From: Pseudomonas viridiflava
Lineage (GTDB): Bacteria > Pseudomonadota > Gammaproteobacteria > Pseudomonadales > Pseudomonadaceae
NCBI RefSeq assembly: GCF_900582625.1
Contig: NZ_UTIQ01000138.1
Location: forward strand, 124,001 to 188,000
Length of the DNA: 64,000 bases
Direction of reading: 5' to 3'
Position 1 is the stretch's first letter; each line of letters begins with the position of its first letter. Position numbers and translations under genes: made by a program. The notes below the pieces were generated by a model. The model was not told the DNA's origin. It ran no database searches and worked only from the letters and a program-made list of their open reading frames with translations. This document shows positions 48,508-57,146 of this stretch, piece after piece.

Positions 48508-49017
48508 ATGTCTACCGACAACTTCTTCCCGTTGCACAGCGTGGAAAGCCTTTACGGCGAGCATCACGGCTGGCTGCAAAAATGGCTGCGCAGCCGTATC
48601 GGCAACTCCGCGGATGCGGCTGACCTGGCGCAAGACACCTTTGTGCGGCTGCTCAATGCCCGCACGGCGCCGAGCATTCGCGAACCCCGTCATTACCTCA
48701 CCACCATTGCCCGTGGCTTGCTGGTGGATCTGTTTCGCCGTCGCGCGGTGGAAAATGCTTACCTCGACGCGCTGGCTGCACGCCCCGAGGCTTATGAAGA
48801 AAGCCTGGAAAACCGCCACCTGATTCTTGAGGCGCTGCTGGCCATTGACGCCATGCTCGACGGCCTCGGGCCACGCACGCGGCAGATTTTTCTCATGGCT
48901 CAGCTGGAAGAACTCAGCTACGTGGAGATCGGCCAGCGCCTTGGCGTGTCCGTCACCACGGTCAAAAACCATTTGAGCAAAGCGCTGCTGCAATGCCTGC
49001 TGCTGGTCGAAGATTGA
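48508..49017 (+). CDS. FecI-like ECF sigma factor
   Basis: A 169-residue sigma-70 ECF protein. Region 2 reads SVESLYGEHHGWLQKWLRSR, then DAADLAQDTFVRLL, and region 4 reads GLGPRTRQIFLMAQLEELSY then LGVSVTTVKNHLSKALLQCL. FecI-type factors transcribe a TonB-dependent receptor gene when the partner FecR relays a signal from it. The stop overlaps the next start (TGATG). Iron control is suggested by the palindrome upstream and by the family. Confidence 0.9.
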   Translation: MSTDNFFPLHSVESLYGEHHGWLQKWLRSRIGNSADAADLAQDTFVRLLNARTAPSIREPRHYLTTIARGLLVDLFRRRAVENAYLDALAARPEAYEESLENRHLILEALLAIDAMLDGLGPRTRQIFLMAQLEELSYVEIGQRLGVSVTTVKNHLSKALLQCLLLVED

Positions 49018-49970
49018 TGGCCAGCCCCGCCGCCCAAGCGCTAACCGCCCATTGCCTGGAAATGGCGGTGCACTGGTACGTGCAGCTCAACGACGGCGCG
49101 CCCGACGAGGCGCAGCGCCAGGCGTGGAAGCGCTGGCTGGCCGCCTCGCCCGATCACGCCCGCGCTTGGGCGCGGGTGGAGAAACTGCAACGGCAGTTGC
49201 GCGGCGTGCCAATGGAACTGGCCATGCCCGTGCTGACCCAGGCCGGCGTGGAGCGGCGTCTGGCGATGAAATCGCTGGTGCTGTTTGCCGCCGTTGGGGC
49301 GGTGGGGGCGGGCTACCAGTTTTCGCCAATGAGCGCCGATTACGCCTCGCGCACGGGCCAGCGCCGGCAGGTCATGCTTGCCGATGGCAGCCGTCTGGAC
49401 CTGAACACTGACACGCAGGTCGACGTTCACTTCAGCGCCAGCGAACGCCTGATCACCCTGCGCCATGGCGAAATTCGCCTGCGCACGGCCGCCGACACGC
49501 AAACTGCCGCGCCCCGACCTTTGCTGGTGCAGAGCCGCCACGGTCGCGTGCGCGCGCTGGGCACCGATTTCAACGTCCGCCTGGGCGAACATTTCACCTC
49601 GGTGAGCGTGCTCGAACACACGGTCGAAGTGCGCAGCGAGCAGATGCCGCAGGCTGCGCAGCGGGTAAACGCCGGCGAGCAGCTGCAATTCAGCGCGAGC
49701 CAATTGGGCGCCGTACAACCGGCCGACCCCAATCGCAGCGCCTGGACCACCGGCATGCTGGTCGCCATCGACTGGCGTCTGGGCGATTTTATCGACGAGC
49801 TGGCGCGCTATCGCCCCGGGCACTTGAGCTGTGCGCCAGCCGTGGCGGATTTACGCGTGTCGGGCGCCTTCATCCTCGACGATACCGACGCCGTGCTCGC
49901 CAACCTCACGGCTTCGCTGCCGGTGCGGCTGCGCAGTTTTTCCCGCTATTGGGTGCGTATTGAGGCGTGA
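49017..49970 (+). CDS. FecR-like anti-sigma regulator
   Basis: A 317-residue protein with a cytoplasmic N-terminal domain (WYVQLNDGAPDEAQRQAWKR and the FecR-type WLAASPDHARAW), a hydrophobic segment (SLVLFAAVGAVGAGYQF) and a periplasmic FecR domain (DYASRTGQRRQVMLADGSRL, then LNTDTQVDV and HGRVRALGTDFNVR). It sits in the inner membrane and links the receptor's signalling domain to the sigma factor. Start overlaps fecI as TGATG. Confidence 0.9.
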   Translation: MASPAAQALTAHCLEMAVHWYVQLNDGAPDEAQRQAWKRWLAASPDHARAWARVEKLQRQLRGVPMELAMPVLTQAGVERRLAMKSLVLFAAVGAVGAGYQFSPMSADYASRTGQRRQVMLADGSRLDLNTDTQVDVHFSASERLITLRHGEIRLRTAADTQTAAPRPLLVQSRHGRVRALGTDFNVRLGEHFTSVSVLEHTVEVRSEQMPQAAQRVNAGEQLQFSASQLGAVQPADPNRSAWTTGMLVAIDWRLGDFIDELARYRPGHLSCAPAVADLRVSGAFILDDTDAVLANLTASLPVRLRSFSRYWVRIEA

Positions 49971-50089
49971 TGTACCGCGCCGATGAAAATATTTCTTATC
50001 TGGGTTGCCGATTTCGAATCTCGTCCGGCTCAAGCAGTAGAGCGGTTTAACCGCCACTAAATCTGCCCACGGCACAAGGATCGAGATTG

Positions 50090-52546
50090 ATGACTCAGCA
50101 TTACCCCCTTCTGGCAAAAGGCGTTCGCCTTGCGTTGTTCGGCTTCGCCCTCGGCGGCCCGCTGTTACTTGGCAGTGCGCAGCCCGCTTGGGCGCAAACC
50201 GATGCCAGCCGCACCCAGTACACCATCGGCGCCGGCCCGTTGGGCACCGTGCTCAGCCAGTTTGCGGCGGCCAGTGGGGTGATGCTGTCGTTCGCTTCCA
50301 CGCAAACAGCCGGCCTCAGCTCCCCGGGTTTGCGGGGCGAATACTCGGTTCAGGAAGGGTTTGCCAAGCTACTCGCCGGCAGCCATCTGCAACTGCGCGA
50401 GGAGGGCGCCAGCCGCTATAGCCTGGTCACGGTGCAAGCCGGTTCGGCGCTGGAGTTGGGCGCCACCGACATCAACGGCCAAACCCTCGGCGCTACCACC
50501 GAAGGCAGCGGCTCCTACACCACCGGCGCGTTGAGCATCGGCAAAAGCGAGCAGAAGCTCAAAGACATTCCCCAGTCTGTCAGCGTGCTCACCCGCCAAC
50601 GCATGGACGACCAGAACATCACCAGCCTCACCGAAGCGCTGGTCAACACCACCGGCATGACCTCCACCAAGTCGCCAGGCCCGGGCATGTTCATGTTCTC
50701 GCGCGGCTTCGATATCGAAGCGCTGCAATACGACGGCGTGCCGACGCCCCGCAACATTTACTCGCTGGGCAGCTACCTGACCGAATCGATGGCCATCTAC
50801 GACCGTCTGGAATTTCTGCGCGGCTCGGCGGGCCTGCTGCAAGGCGCCAACAGCCCGGGCGGCGCGGTCAATCTGGTGCGCAAGCGCGGGCAGGGCAAAC
50901 CCACCGTCAGCATCACCGGCAAGGCCGGTTCGTGGGACCGCTACGGCCTGCAACTGGACGCCGGCGGCCCGCTGAACGAGGCCGGCACGGTGCGTGGTCG
51001 CACCGTGGTGGACTATTCCCAAGGCGACTCGTTCGTCGACTACAAATGGAACTGGGACCAGACGGTATACGGCGCGCTGGATGTCGACCTCAGCGACAGC
51101 ACCACGGTAGGCGTTGGCTTCAATCACCATCAAGGGCATTACCGGCCGTTCTTTCTCGGACTGGTGCGTTATGCCGACGGCAGCGACATCGGCCTGCCGC
51201 GCTCGACTTTCACCGGCTCCACCTGGAACCGCGGCATGAATGACCAGACCTCGGTTTATCTGGATCTGGAGCACCGCTTCAACGACGACTGGAAATTCAA
51301 GAGCTCGGCGTTTGGCATGGTTGAGAGCAATGAGGCGACCTATCAGTATCTGGTCGTTGCCGAGGGCAGCGGCTCTGGCTATTTCGACTACGCCACTGAC
51401 TATCAAAGCAAGAACGTCGGCCTCGACATGTTCGTGGATGGCAAATTCGAGGGCCTGGGGTTTGAGCAGTCTCTGGTCGTGGGCGGCAACTATTCGAAGT
51501 ACACCAGCGAAGGGGCTTACGCCGCTTACCGAGATTGGACGGCAAGCATTCTGGATATCGACCACCACCGGCCGTACGAGGACATGGAAAACATCCTCAG
51601 CAAACCGAATGCCAGCCTCAACCCCAGCGAATACGACGTTCGCCAGAAAGGCCTTTACGGCACCTGGCGGGTAAAACTGCTGGAGCCGCTAACCCTGATT
51701 TTGGGCGGGCGCACCAGTTGGTATGACTACCAATACACCGCCTACCAGGAAAAACTCGGCCAGCGCCAGCCCGGCTGGGACGTGGATTCACAAATCAGCA
51801 GCACCGGCCGTTTCACCCCGTACAGCGGCCTGGTTTATGAACTCACGCCCGAGTGGTCGGCCTACGTCAGCTATGCCGAAGTATTTATTCCTCAGCCGGA
51901 ACCGACGCTCGACAACAAACCGCTCAAACCCATCGAAGGCCGCAACTACGAGACCGGCTTGAAAGGCGAGCTGGCTGACGGGCGGGTCAATGTGTCCTTT
52001 GCGCTGTTTCGCTACGACCACCAAAACCGCGCCACGCAGCTCTCCAGCCTGGGCTATATCTGCAACGGCTCGCTGTGTTCGCGAGCGGCGGGCGAAGTGC
52101 GCAGCCAAGGCTTTGAAGCCGAGGTCAGTGGCGAGGTGTTAACCGATCTGGAACTCTCGGCCGGCTACACCTACAACACCACCAAATACCTGAAAGATCC
52201 GCAGAAAGAAGGCGAAATCTTCAGCACCTGGACGCCCAAGCACATGCTGCGCGTGTGGTCCAACTACAAGCTGCCGGGCGATTTCAACCGCGTCAGCCTT
52301 GGTGCCGGCGTCAACGCCAGCAGCCATACACCCAGCCAGGACGACAAATTCGACTTGCCCGGTCTGGCCGTATGGAGCGCGCGCGTGGCGTACCAGGCCA
52401 GCGATGAAATTGGCGTGGCGATGAACCTCAACAACGTGTTCGACAAGAAGTACTACATCCCCGCTTACAACGACGTTGATGGCGGCAACTACTACGGCGA
52501 CCCGCGCAACGTCATGTTCACCGTCAAATACACCCCGCAGTTCTGA
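50090..52546 (+). CDS. TonB-dependent siderophore receptor with STN domain
   Basis: An 818-residue outer-membrane receptor. After a signal peptide to about residue 38 (AQPAWA/QTD), an STN signalling domain (YTIGAGPLGTVLSQFAAASG to SRYSLV) contacts FecR. A plug follows (KDIPQSVSVLTRQRMDDQNI) and then a 22-strand barrel ending in YTPQF. AAGGA lies nine bases upstream of the ATG. The RGFDIEALQYDGVP and GSAGLLQGANSPGGAVNLVR segments are typical of ferric-siderophore receptors. The ligand is unknown. No siderophore biosynthesis genes are in the window. Confidence 0.92.
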   Translation: MTQHYPLLAKGVRLALFGFALGGPLLLGSAQPAWAQTDASRTQYTIGAGPLGTVLSQFAAASGVMLSFASTQTAGLSSPGLRGEYSVQEGFAKLLAGSHLQLREEGASRYSLVTVQAGSALELGATDINGQTLGATTEGSGSYTTGALSIGKSEQKLKDIPQSVSVLTRQRMDDQNITSLTEALVNTTGMTSTKSPGPGMFMFSRGFDIEALQYDGVPTPRNIYSLGSYLTESMAIYDRLEFLRGSAGLLQGANSPGGAVNLVRKRGQGKPTVSITGKAGSWDRYGLQLDAGGPLNEAGTVRGRTVVDYSQGDSFVDYKWNWDQTVYGALDVDLSDSTTVGVGFNHHQGHYRPFFLGLVRYADGSDIGLPRSTFTGSTWNRGMNDQTSVYLDLEHRFNDDWKFKSSAFGMVESNEATYQYLVVAEGSGSGYFDYATDYQSKNVGLDMFVDGKFEGLGFEQSLVVGGNYSKYTSEGAYAAYRDWTASILDIDHHRPYEDMENILSKPNASLNPSEYDVRQKGLYGTWRVKLLEPLTLILGGRTSWYDYQYTAYQEKLGQRQPGWDVDSQISSTGRFTPYSGLVYELTPEWSAYVSYAEVFIPQPEPTLDNKPLKPIEGRNYETGLKGELADGRVNVSFALFRYDHQNRATQLSSLGYICNGSLCSRAAGEVRSQGFEAEVSGEVLTDLELSAGYTYNTTKYLKDPQKEGEIFSTWTPKHMLRVWSNYKLPGDFNRVSLGAGVNASSHTPSQDDKFDLPGLAVWSARVAYQASDEIGVAMNLNNVFDKKYYIPAYNDVDGGNYYGDPRNVMFTVKYTPQF

Positions 52547-52569
52547 CGCACCGGTGTACCCCGTAGGAG

Positions 52570-52885
52570 CCAGCTTGCTGGCGAACTCTGAAAAAGGAGG
52601 TTTTGCTGGAGATTGCGTAACGGCCATCGCGACTAAAGTCGCTCCCACAAATTCAGGCAGCGGCGACAGACCTGTAGGAGCGACTTCAGTCGCGATCCCT
52701 GAAAAAGGTGGTTTTGCGCGAGACTGCGTAACGGCCATCGCGACTAAAGTCGCTCCCACAAATTCAGGCAGCTGCGACAGACCTGTAGGAGCGACTTCAG
52801 TCGCGAACCCTGAAAAAGGTGGTTTTGCGCGAGACTGCGTAACGGCCATCGCGACTAAAGTCGCTCCCACAGTTCCGGCGCGTGC
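52570..52885. repeat. 111-bp tandem array with embedded REP palindromes
   Basis: Repeat units begin near 52590, 52701 and 52812 with GAAAAAGG-N-GGTTTTGC and have an exact spacing of 111 bp. Each contains a pair of REP halves, GCGACTAAAGTCGCTCCCAC and GTAGGAGCGACTTCAGTCGC. The array ends at about 52885. The open frame running through it is a result of the 111-bp period (37 codons) and not a gene. The 52547-53000 gap holds nothing else recognised besides the dcd upstream region. Confidence 0.88.
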
Positions 52886-53000
52886 CACGGAGTGGGTGGC
52901 GGGGCGGTTTGCGGCTTCAGGCGTGCGCCCCTTTGAACCTCGCCGTGGCTCCCGGTAAGATGCGCACACTTTTTCACCTCGCTATTCAGGACACCTCGCC

Positions 53001-53567
53001 ATGAGCATCAAATCGGATAAGTGGATTCGCCGCATGGCCCAAGAGCACGGCATGATCGAGCCCTTTGTGGAGCGTCAGGTGCGGGCCGAAGGCGCCAACG
53101 CGCTGATCTCTTACGGGGTGTCGAGCTACGGTTACGACGTGCGCTGCGCCGATGAATTCAAGGTGTTCACCAACATCAACTCGGCGACCGTCGACCCGAA
53201 GAACTTCGATGAAAAGAGCTTCGTCGACGTTAAAAGCGATGTCTGCATCATTCCGCCAAACTCCTTCGCGTTGGCACGCACCGTCGAGTTCTTCCGCATT
53301 CCGCGCGACGTGCTGACCATCTGCCTGGGCAAAAGCACCTACGCACGCTGCGGCATCATCGTTAACGTCACGCCGCTGGAGCCGGAATGGGAAGGCCACG
53401 TAACGCTGGAGTTCTCCAACACCACCACCTTGCCGGCGAAGATTTACGCCAATGAAGGCGTGGCGCAGATGCTTTTCCTGCAATCGGATGAAGCGTGCGA
53501 AGTGTCGTACAAAGATCGCGGCGGTAAATACCAAGGCCAACTGGGCGTGACCTTGCCCAAGGCTTGA
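53001..53567 (+). CDS. dcd: dCTP deaminase
   Basis: A 188-residue trimeric dUTPase-fold enzyme: [40 protein letters not shown], the active-site [20 protein letters not shown] and [20 protein letters not shown]. It deaminates dCTP to dUTP for thymidylate synthesis. It is located downstream of the repeat array and convergent with the aot operon. Confidence 0.96.
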   Translation: MSIKSDKWIRRMAQEHGMIEPFVERQVRAEGANALISYGVSSYGYDVRCADEFKVFTNINSATVDPKNFDEKSFVDVKSDVCIIPPNSFALARTVEFFRIPRDVLTICLGKSTYARCGIIVNVTPLEPEWEGHVTLEFSNTTTLPAKIYANEGVAQMLFLQSDEACEVSYKDRGGKYQGQLGVTLPKA

Positions 53568-53583
53568 TAGCGTTCAGCGAAGA

Positions 53584-53615
53584 TAAAAAAACCGGGCCAT
53601 GTGCCCGGTTTTTTG
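53584..53615. terminator. Bidirectional terminator between dcd and aotP
   Basis: AAAAAACCGGGC-CATGT-GCCCGGTTTTTT has a GC-rich stem flanked by A and T runs. Confidence 0.93.
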
Positions 53616-53636
53616 TTGGGTCGAGATGTTTGCAGG

Positions 53637-53700
53637 AATCGAGGCTGAAGCCTCTCCCACAGAGATCGTGGCCTTTGTGGGAGAGGCTTCAGCCTCGATT
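53637..53700. repeat. REP palindrome pair after dcd
   Basis: A long inverted repeat: TCGAGGCTGAAGCCTCTCCC at 53639 faces GGGAGAGGCTTCAGCCTCGA at 53680. This is a BIME-type element made of two REPs. Confidence 0.85.
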
Positions 53701-53711
53701 CCTGGAAAAGA

Positions 53712-54476
53712 TTATTTCAGGTTGCCGCTCAAAAACTGCCGCAACCGCTCGCTCTGCGGGTTATCCAGCACATCCTTCGGCGCGCCTTGTTCTTCAATTT
53801 TGCCTTGGTGCAAGAACACCACCTGGCTCGCCACCTGGCGGGCGAAGCCCATTTCGTGGGTCACCAAAATCATGGTGCGGCCTTCCTCGGCCAGCGCCTG
53901 AATCACTTTCAGCACTTCGCCCACCAGTTCGGGGTCGAGGGCGGAGGTGGGTTCGTCGAAGAGCATGATTTCCGGTTCCATGGCCAAGGCCCGGGCAATC
54001 GCCACGCGCTGTTGCTGACCGCCGGAAAGAAACGCCGGGTATTGGTTGGCGACGCGCTCCGGCAAGCCGACTTTTTCCAGGTAACGTCGCGCGCGGGTTT
54101 CCGCTTCTTCCTTGCTTACGCCCAGCACCCGCCGTGGCGCCATGGTGATGTTTTCCAGCACCGTCATGTGGCTCCACAGGTTGAAGTGCTGGAACACCAT
54201 GGCCAGGCGGCAGCGCAGGCGTTGCAGTTCGTCTTCGTCGGCCACGCGCATGCCGCCACGGTCGGCGACCATGCGCACTTGCTGCCCGTCCAGGCTCATG
54301 GCGCCGTCGTTGGGTTGCTCAAGGAAGTTGATGCAGCGCAAAAACGTGCTCTTGCCCGAGCCGCTGGCGCCGATCAGGCAGATCACGTCGCCGCTTGCGG
54401 CCTTCAGCGAAACGCCTTTGAGCACTTCATTGTCGCCATAGCTTTTATGCAGGCCATCAATGGTCAGTTTGTACAT
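53712..54476 (-). CDS. aotP: Arginine/ornithine ABC transporter ATPase
   Basis: A 254-residue ATPase of the HisP/AotP class: Walker A GASGSGKSTF, signature [16 protein letters not shown], Walker B IMLFDEPTSALD and switch His in ILVTHEMGF. The basic amino-acid class is indicated by the KSYGDNEVLKGVSL opening and by the neighbouring aotM and aotQ permease genes and aotJ binding protein. It follows the desuccinylase-like gene by about a dozen bases. Confidence 0.9.
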   Translation of the reverse strand: MYKLTIDGLHKSYGDNEVLKGVSLKAASGDVICLIGASGSGKSTFLRCINFLEQPNDGAMSLDGQQVRMVADRGGMRVADEDELQRLRCRLAMVFQHFNLWSHMTVLENITMAPRRVLGVSKEEAETRARRYLEKVGLPERVANQYPAFLSGGQQQRVAIARALAMEPEIMLFDEPTSALDPELVGEVLKVIQALAEEGRTMILVTHEMGFARQVASQVVFLHQGKIEEQGAPKDVLDNPQSERLRQFLSGNLK

Positions 54477-54488
54477 GGACGAAAAACC

Positions 54489-55616
54489 TCAAGGCGAAAG
54501 TAGGTAGCCGCTGCGGTAGGCCTGGCTGCCGGCCACGTGGGCGATGGCCATGCCGGCCGTGGCCATGCGGCGCATCGAACGGGCGTACAGCAGGCCCGCC
54601 GTGCTGCAATAAATGGGCGTAACGCTGTCGCTGATCGGGTCGATGACCTCGGCGATCTGGTCGCCCGCTGCCATCACTTGGCCCGGCGCGGCGCAAAATA
54701 CCAGCAAGCCGCCCACCGGCGTGGTCACCGGTTCCACGCCGGCCAGCGGCGTTGCCGGCTGGCGCAACGCGGGCAGGGCAGGGGCTTCACCGGCCAGCAC
54801 ACCAACGTGGGTCAGGTAATTGAGAATGGCCTGGCAATCGGCCGCCGCCTGCGCGTGGGAAACGTCGAGCACGCCACGGTGTTCCACGGTCACGGCAATC
54901 GCGCCCTGGGCAATTGGGAAGCGCTCGCCGAAGCGCTGCTGCATCTGTAACCAGAACAGGCTGAAGCTTTCATCGAACGACTGGCCGCCGGAATCGCTGG
55001 CCAGCAGGCTGGCGTCGGTGCCGATGTAGCGCGACAGCGGTTCGACCCGCTCCCAGGCTTCGGGCGTGGTGTACAGATGCGCCACGGCTTCGAAGTCGCA
55101 GTGCAAGTCGAGCACCACATCGGCCTGACAGGCCAGACGCTGCAAGGTCAGGCGTTGCGACTGCAATTGCGTGGTCGGCGTGGCGTGGGTAAGCGCCTGA
55201 TGCAGGCTGGCGCGGATCAGTTGCAGGTTGTGCGCGGAATCGTCGTTGAGCAGCGACTCCACTTCGTCGCCCACGTGCTGGCTGACGTTGATAAAGGCGC
55301 GGTTAAAGTTCTCGCGCGTTTCCAGCTCGTAGCGGCCCAGCGGCATATCCATGACGACTTGCGCCTGGCCGATGGGATTGGCCACCGGCACCAACGTAAC
55401 CTCGCCCAGTATCTGGCCCGCGTTTTCCAGCTCGCTCAGGCGCTGTTTCAGGTGCCAGGCCACCAACATGCCGGGCAATTCGTCGGCGTGCAGCGAGGCC
55501 TGAATGTAGGCGCGCTTGGCCGCCGGATCGACCGAGGCCGAACCGAAATGAAAGCTGTGAATCTGCCGCGCGGTGCCGGGCACCGGGGCGAGAAGCTCGT
55601 GTTGTTGATGACGCAT
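54489..55616 (-). CDS. Succinylglutamate desuccinylase / aspartoacylase family protein
   Basis: A 375-residue protein of the zinc-dependent AstE/ASPA family. Zinc ligands are seen in ASLHADELPGML (His and Glu) and VVLDLHCDFEAV (His). The C-terminal half has the beta-rich region GLLVFCAAPGQVMAAGDQIA. It lies inside the aot transport operon between aotM and aotP. The context suggests it acts on an N-acylated amino acid taken up by the transporter, but the substrate is not known. Starts at 55622 or 55616 are both possible. Confidence 0.82.
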   Translation of the reverse strand: MRHQQHELLAPVPGTARQIHSFHFGSASVDPAAKRAYIQASLHADELPGMLVAWHLKQRLSELENAGQILGEVTLVPVANPIGQAQVVMDMPLGRYELETRENFNRAFINVSQHVGDEVESLLNDDSAHNLQLIRASLHQALTHATPTTQLQSQRLTLQRLACQADVVLDLHCDFEAVAHLYTTPEAWERVEPLSRYIGTDASLLASDSGGQSFDESFSLFWLQMQQRFGERFPIAQGAIAVTVEHRGVLDVSHAQAAADCQAILNYLTHVGVLAGEAPALPALRQPATPLAGVEPVTTPVGGLLVFCAAPGQVMAAGDQIAEVIDPISDSVTPIYCSTAGLLYARSMRRMATAGMAIAHVAGSQAYRSGYLLSP

Positions 55617-55625
55617 GGGCAACCC

Positions 55626-56336
55626 TTAATGCGCGGGACCGAGGAAGGCCAGCCAGCGTTTTTCCGCCAAGCGAAAAAGGCCTACCAGGGTGAAGGTGAT
55701 GGCCAGGTAGATCAGCGCTGCGATGCCGAACGATTGGAAGGTCAGGAAGGTGGCCGAGTTGGCGTCCCGCGCGACTTTGAGAATGTCCGGCACGGTGGCG
55801 GTGAAGGCCACGGTGGTGGAGTGCAGCATCAGAATCACCTCGTTGCTGTAATACGGCAACGAACGGCGCAGCGCCGAGGGCATGATCACGTACGCATACA
55901 GCTTCCAGCCATTGAGGCCGTAGGCCTTGGCCGCTTCGACTTCGCCATGGTTCATGCTGCGAATGGCACCGGCGAAAATCTCGGTGGTGTAGGCGCAGGT
56001 GTTCAGCGAGAAGGCCAGAATGGTGCAGTTCATGGCGTCGCGGAAGAACGAGTCGAGCACCGGCACTTCGCGCACGGCGGCAATGCTGTAGATGCCGGTG
56101 TAGCAAATCAGCAGCTGGATATACAGCGGCGTGCCACGGAACAGGTAGGTGTAAAACTGCACCGGCCAGCGCACCAGGCGTGAGGGCGAAACGCGGGCAA
56201 TCGATAACGGAATCGAGACCAGAAAGCCGAAAAAAATCGACGCACTGAGCAGCCACATGGTCATGGCCAGCCCGGTGATGTTGACGCCATCGCTGTAGAG
56301 AAACGGTCTCCAGTATTCCTGCAGTAACTCGATCAT
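55626..56336 (-). CDS. aotM: Arginine/ornithine ABC transporter permease AotM
   Basis: A 236-residue permease of the HisMQ type, with several membrane helices and the EAA loop GEVEAAKAYGLNGWKLYAYVI. It begins MIELLQEYWRPFLYSDGVNI. The start overlaps the aotQ stop as ATGA, so they are co-translated. It forms the membrane channel with AotQ. Confidence 0.9.
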   Translation of the reverse strand: MIELLQEYWRPFLYSDGVNITGLAMTMWLLSASIFFGFLVSIPLSIARVSPSRLVRWPVQFYTYLFRGTPLYIQLLICYTGIYSIAAVREVPVLDSFFRDAMNCTILAFSLNTCAYTTEIFAGAIRSMNHGEVEAAKAYGLNGWKLYAYVIMPSALRRSLPYYSNEVILMLHSTTVAFTATVPDILKVARDANSATFLTFQSFGIAALIYLAITFTLVGLFRLAEKRWLAFLGPAH

Positions 56337-57061
56337 CGCACCGCCTCCCGCGCGCCAGCCGCGTAGCGCCGTTCGAGGCGTCGCAAAACGAAGTTCGACG
56401 CGCTGGTGATCGCCAGGTAAATGAGCGCCGCCAGCACCAGAAAGTAGAACAACTGATAGGTGCTCTTGCCGGCGTCCTGCGCGGCTTTCACCACGTCGGC
56501 CAGGCCGATGATCGACACCAGCGCCGTGGCTTTGAGCATCACCATCCAGTTATTGCCAATGCCGGGCAGGGCGAAGCGCATCATTTGCGGAAACACCACA
56601 TAGCGAAAGCGCTGGCCACGTTTCAGGCCATAGGCCGTGGCGGCTTCAATCTGTCCACGGGGCACGGCCAGAATGGCGCCGCGGAAGGTTTCGGTGAAAT
56701 ACGCGCCGTAGATAAAGCCCAGGGTAATGACCCCGGCGGCGAAGGGATCGATCTCGATGTAATCCCATTCCATCGCGTCGGTGAACGACGACAGCCAGGT
56801 TTGCAGGCTGTAGAAAATCAGCAGCATCAACACCAAGTCGGGCACGCCGCGAATCAGGGTGGTGTACAGCTGCGCCGGAATGCGCAGGGCGCGCAGACTC
56901 GACAGTTTGGCGCTGGCGCCGAGCAGGCCGAGCACAACGGCCACCAGCAGCGACAGAACCGATAATTTGATGGTCATCCAGGTGCCAAGCAGCAGCAGCG
57001 GGCCGAAGCCTTTCAAGCTGAAGGCCGACAGCCCGAGAAATTGCAGCAGGTTTTCGAACAT
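56333..57061 (-). CDS. aotQ: Arginine/ornithine ABC transporter permease AotQ
   Basis: A 242-residue permease with the conserved EAA loop GQIEAATAYGLKRGQRFRYV and family segment LIRGVPDLVLMLLIFY. It forms a heterodimer with AotM in the inner membrane. A hairpin between aotJ and aotQ probably lowers expression of aotQ and later genes relative to the binding protein. Confidence 0.9.
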   Translation of the reverse strand: MFENLLQFLGLSAFSLKGFGPLLLLGTWMTIKLSVLSLLVAVVLGLLGASAKLSSLRALRIPAQLYTTLIRGVPDLVLMLLIFYSLQTWLSSFTDAMEWDYIEIDPFAAGVITLGFIYGAYFTETFRGAILAVPRGQIEAATAYGLKRGQRFRYVVFPQMMRFALPGIGNNWMVMLKATALVSIIGLADVVKAAQDAGKSTYQLFYFLVLAALIYLAITSASNFVLRRLERRYAAGAREAVR

Positions 57062-57086
57062 GAGGAACGCTCATCGCTAAACAAAA

Positions 57087-57113
57087 CGCCCACCCGTCTG
57101 ACGGGGTGGGCGG
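57087..57113 (-). terminator. Attenuator-like hairpin between aotJ and aotQ
   Basis: On the minus strand CGCCCACCCC-GTCAGAC-GGGTGGGCG is followed by TTTTGT. It would reduce read-through into the permease genes, so the binding protein is made in excess. Confidence 0.75.
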
Positions 57114-57146
57114 TTACTGGGCCGTTATTGCGACGGCCCGGTCGGC

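Noticed and set aside
52476..52958. 160-codon open frame over the 111-bp array
   Set aside because: It is kept open by a repeat period that is a multiple of three, and it encodes REP-type peptides only.
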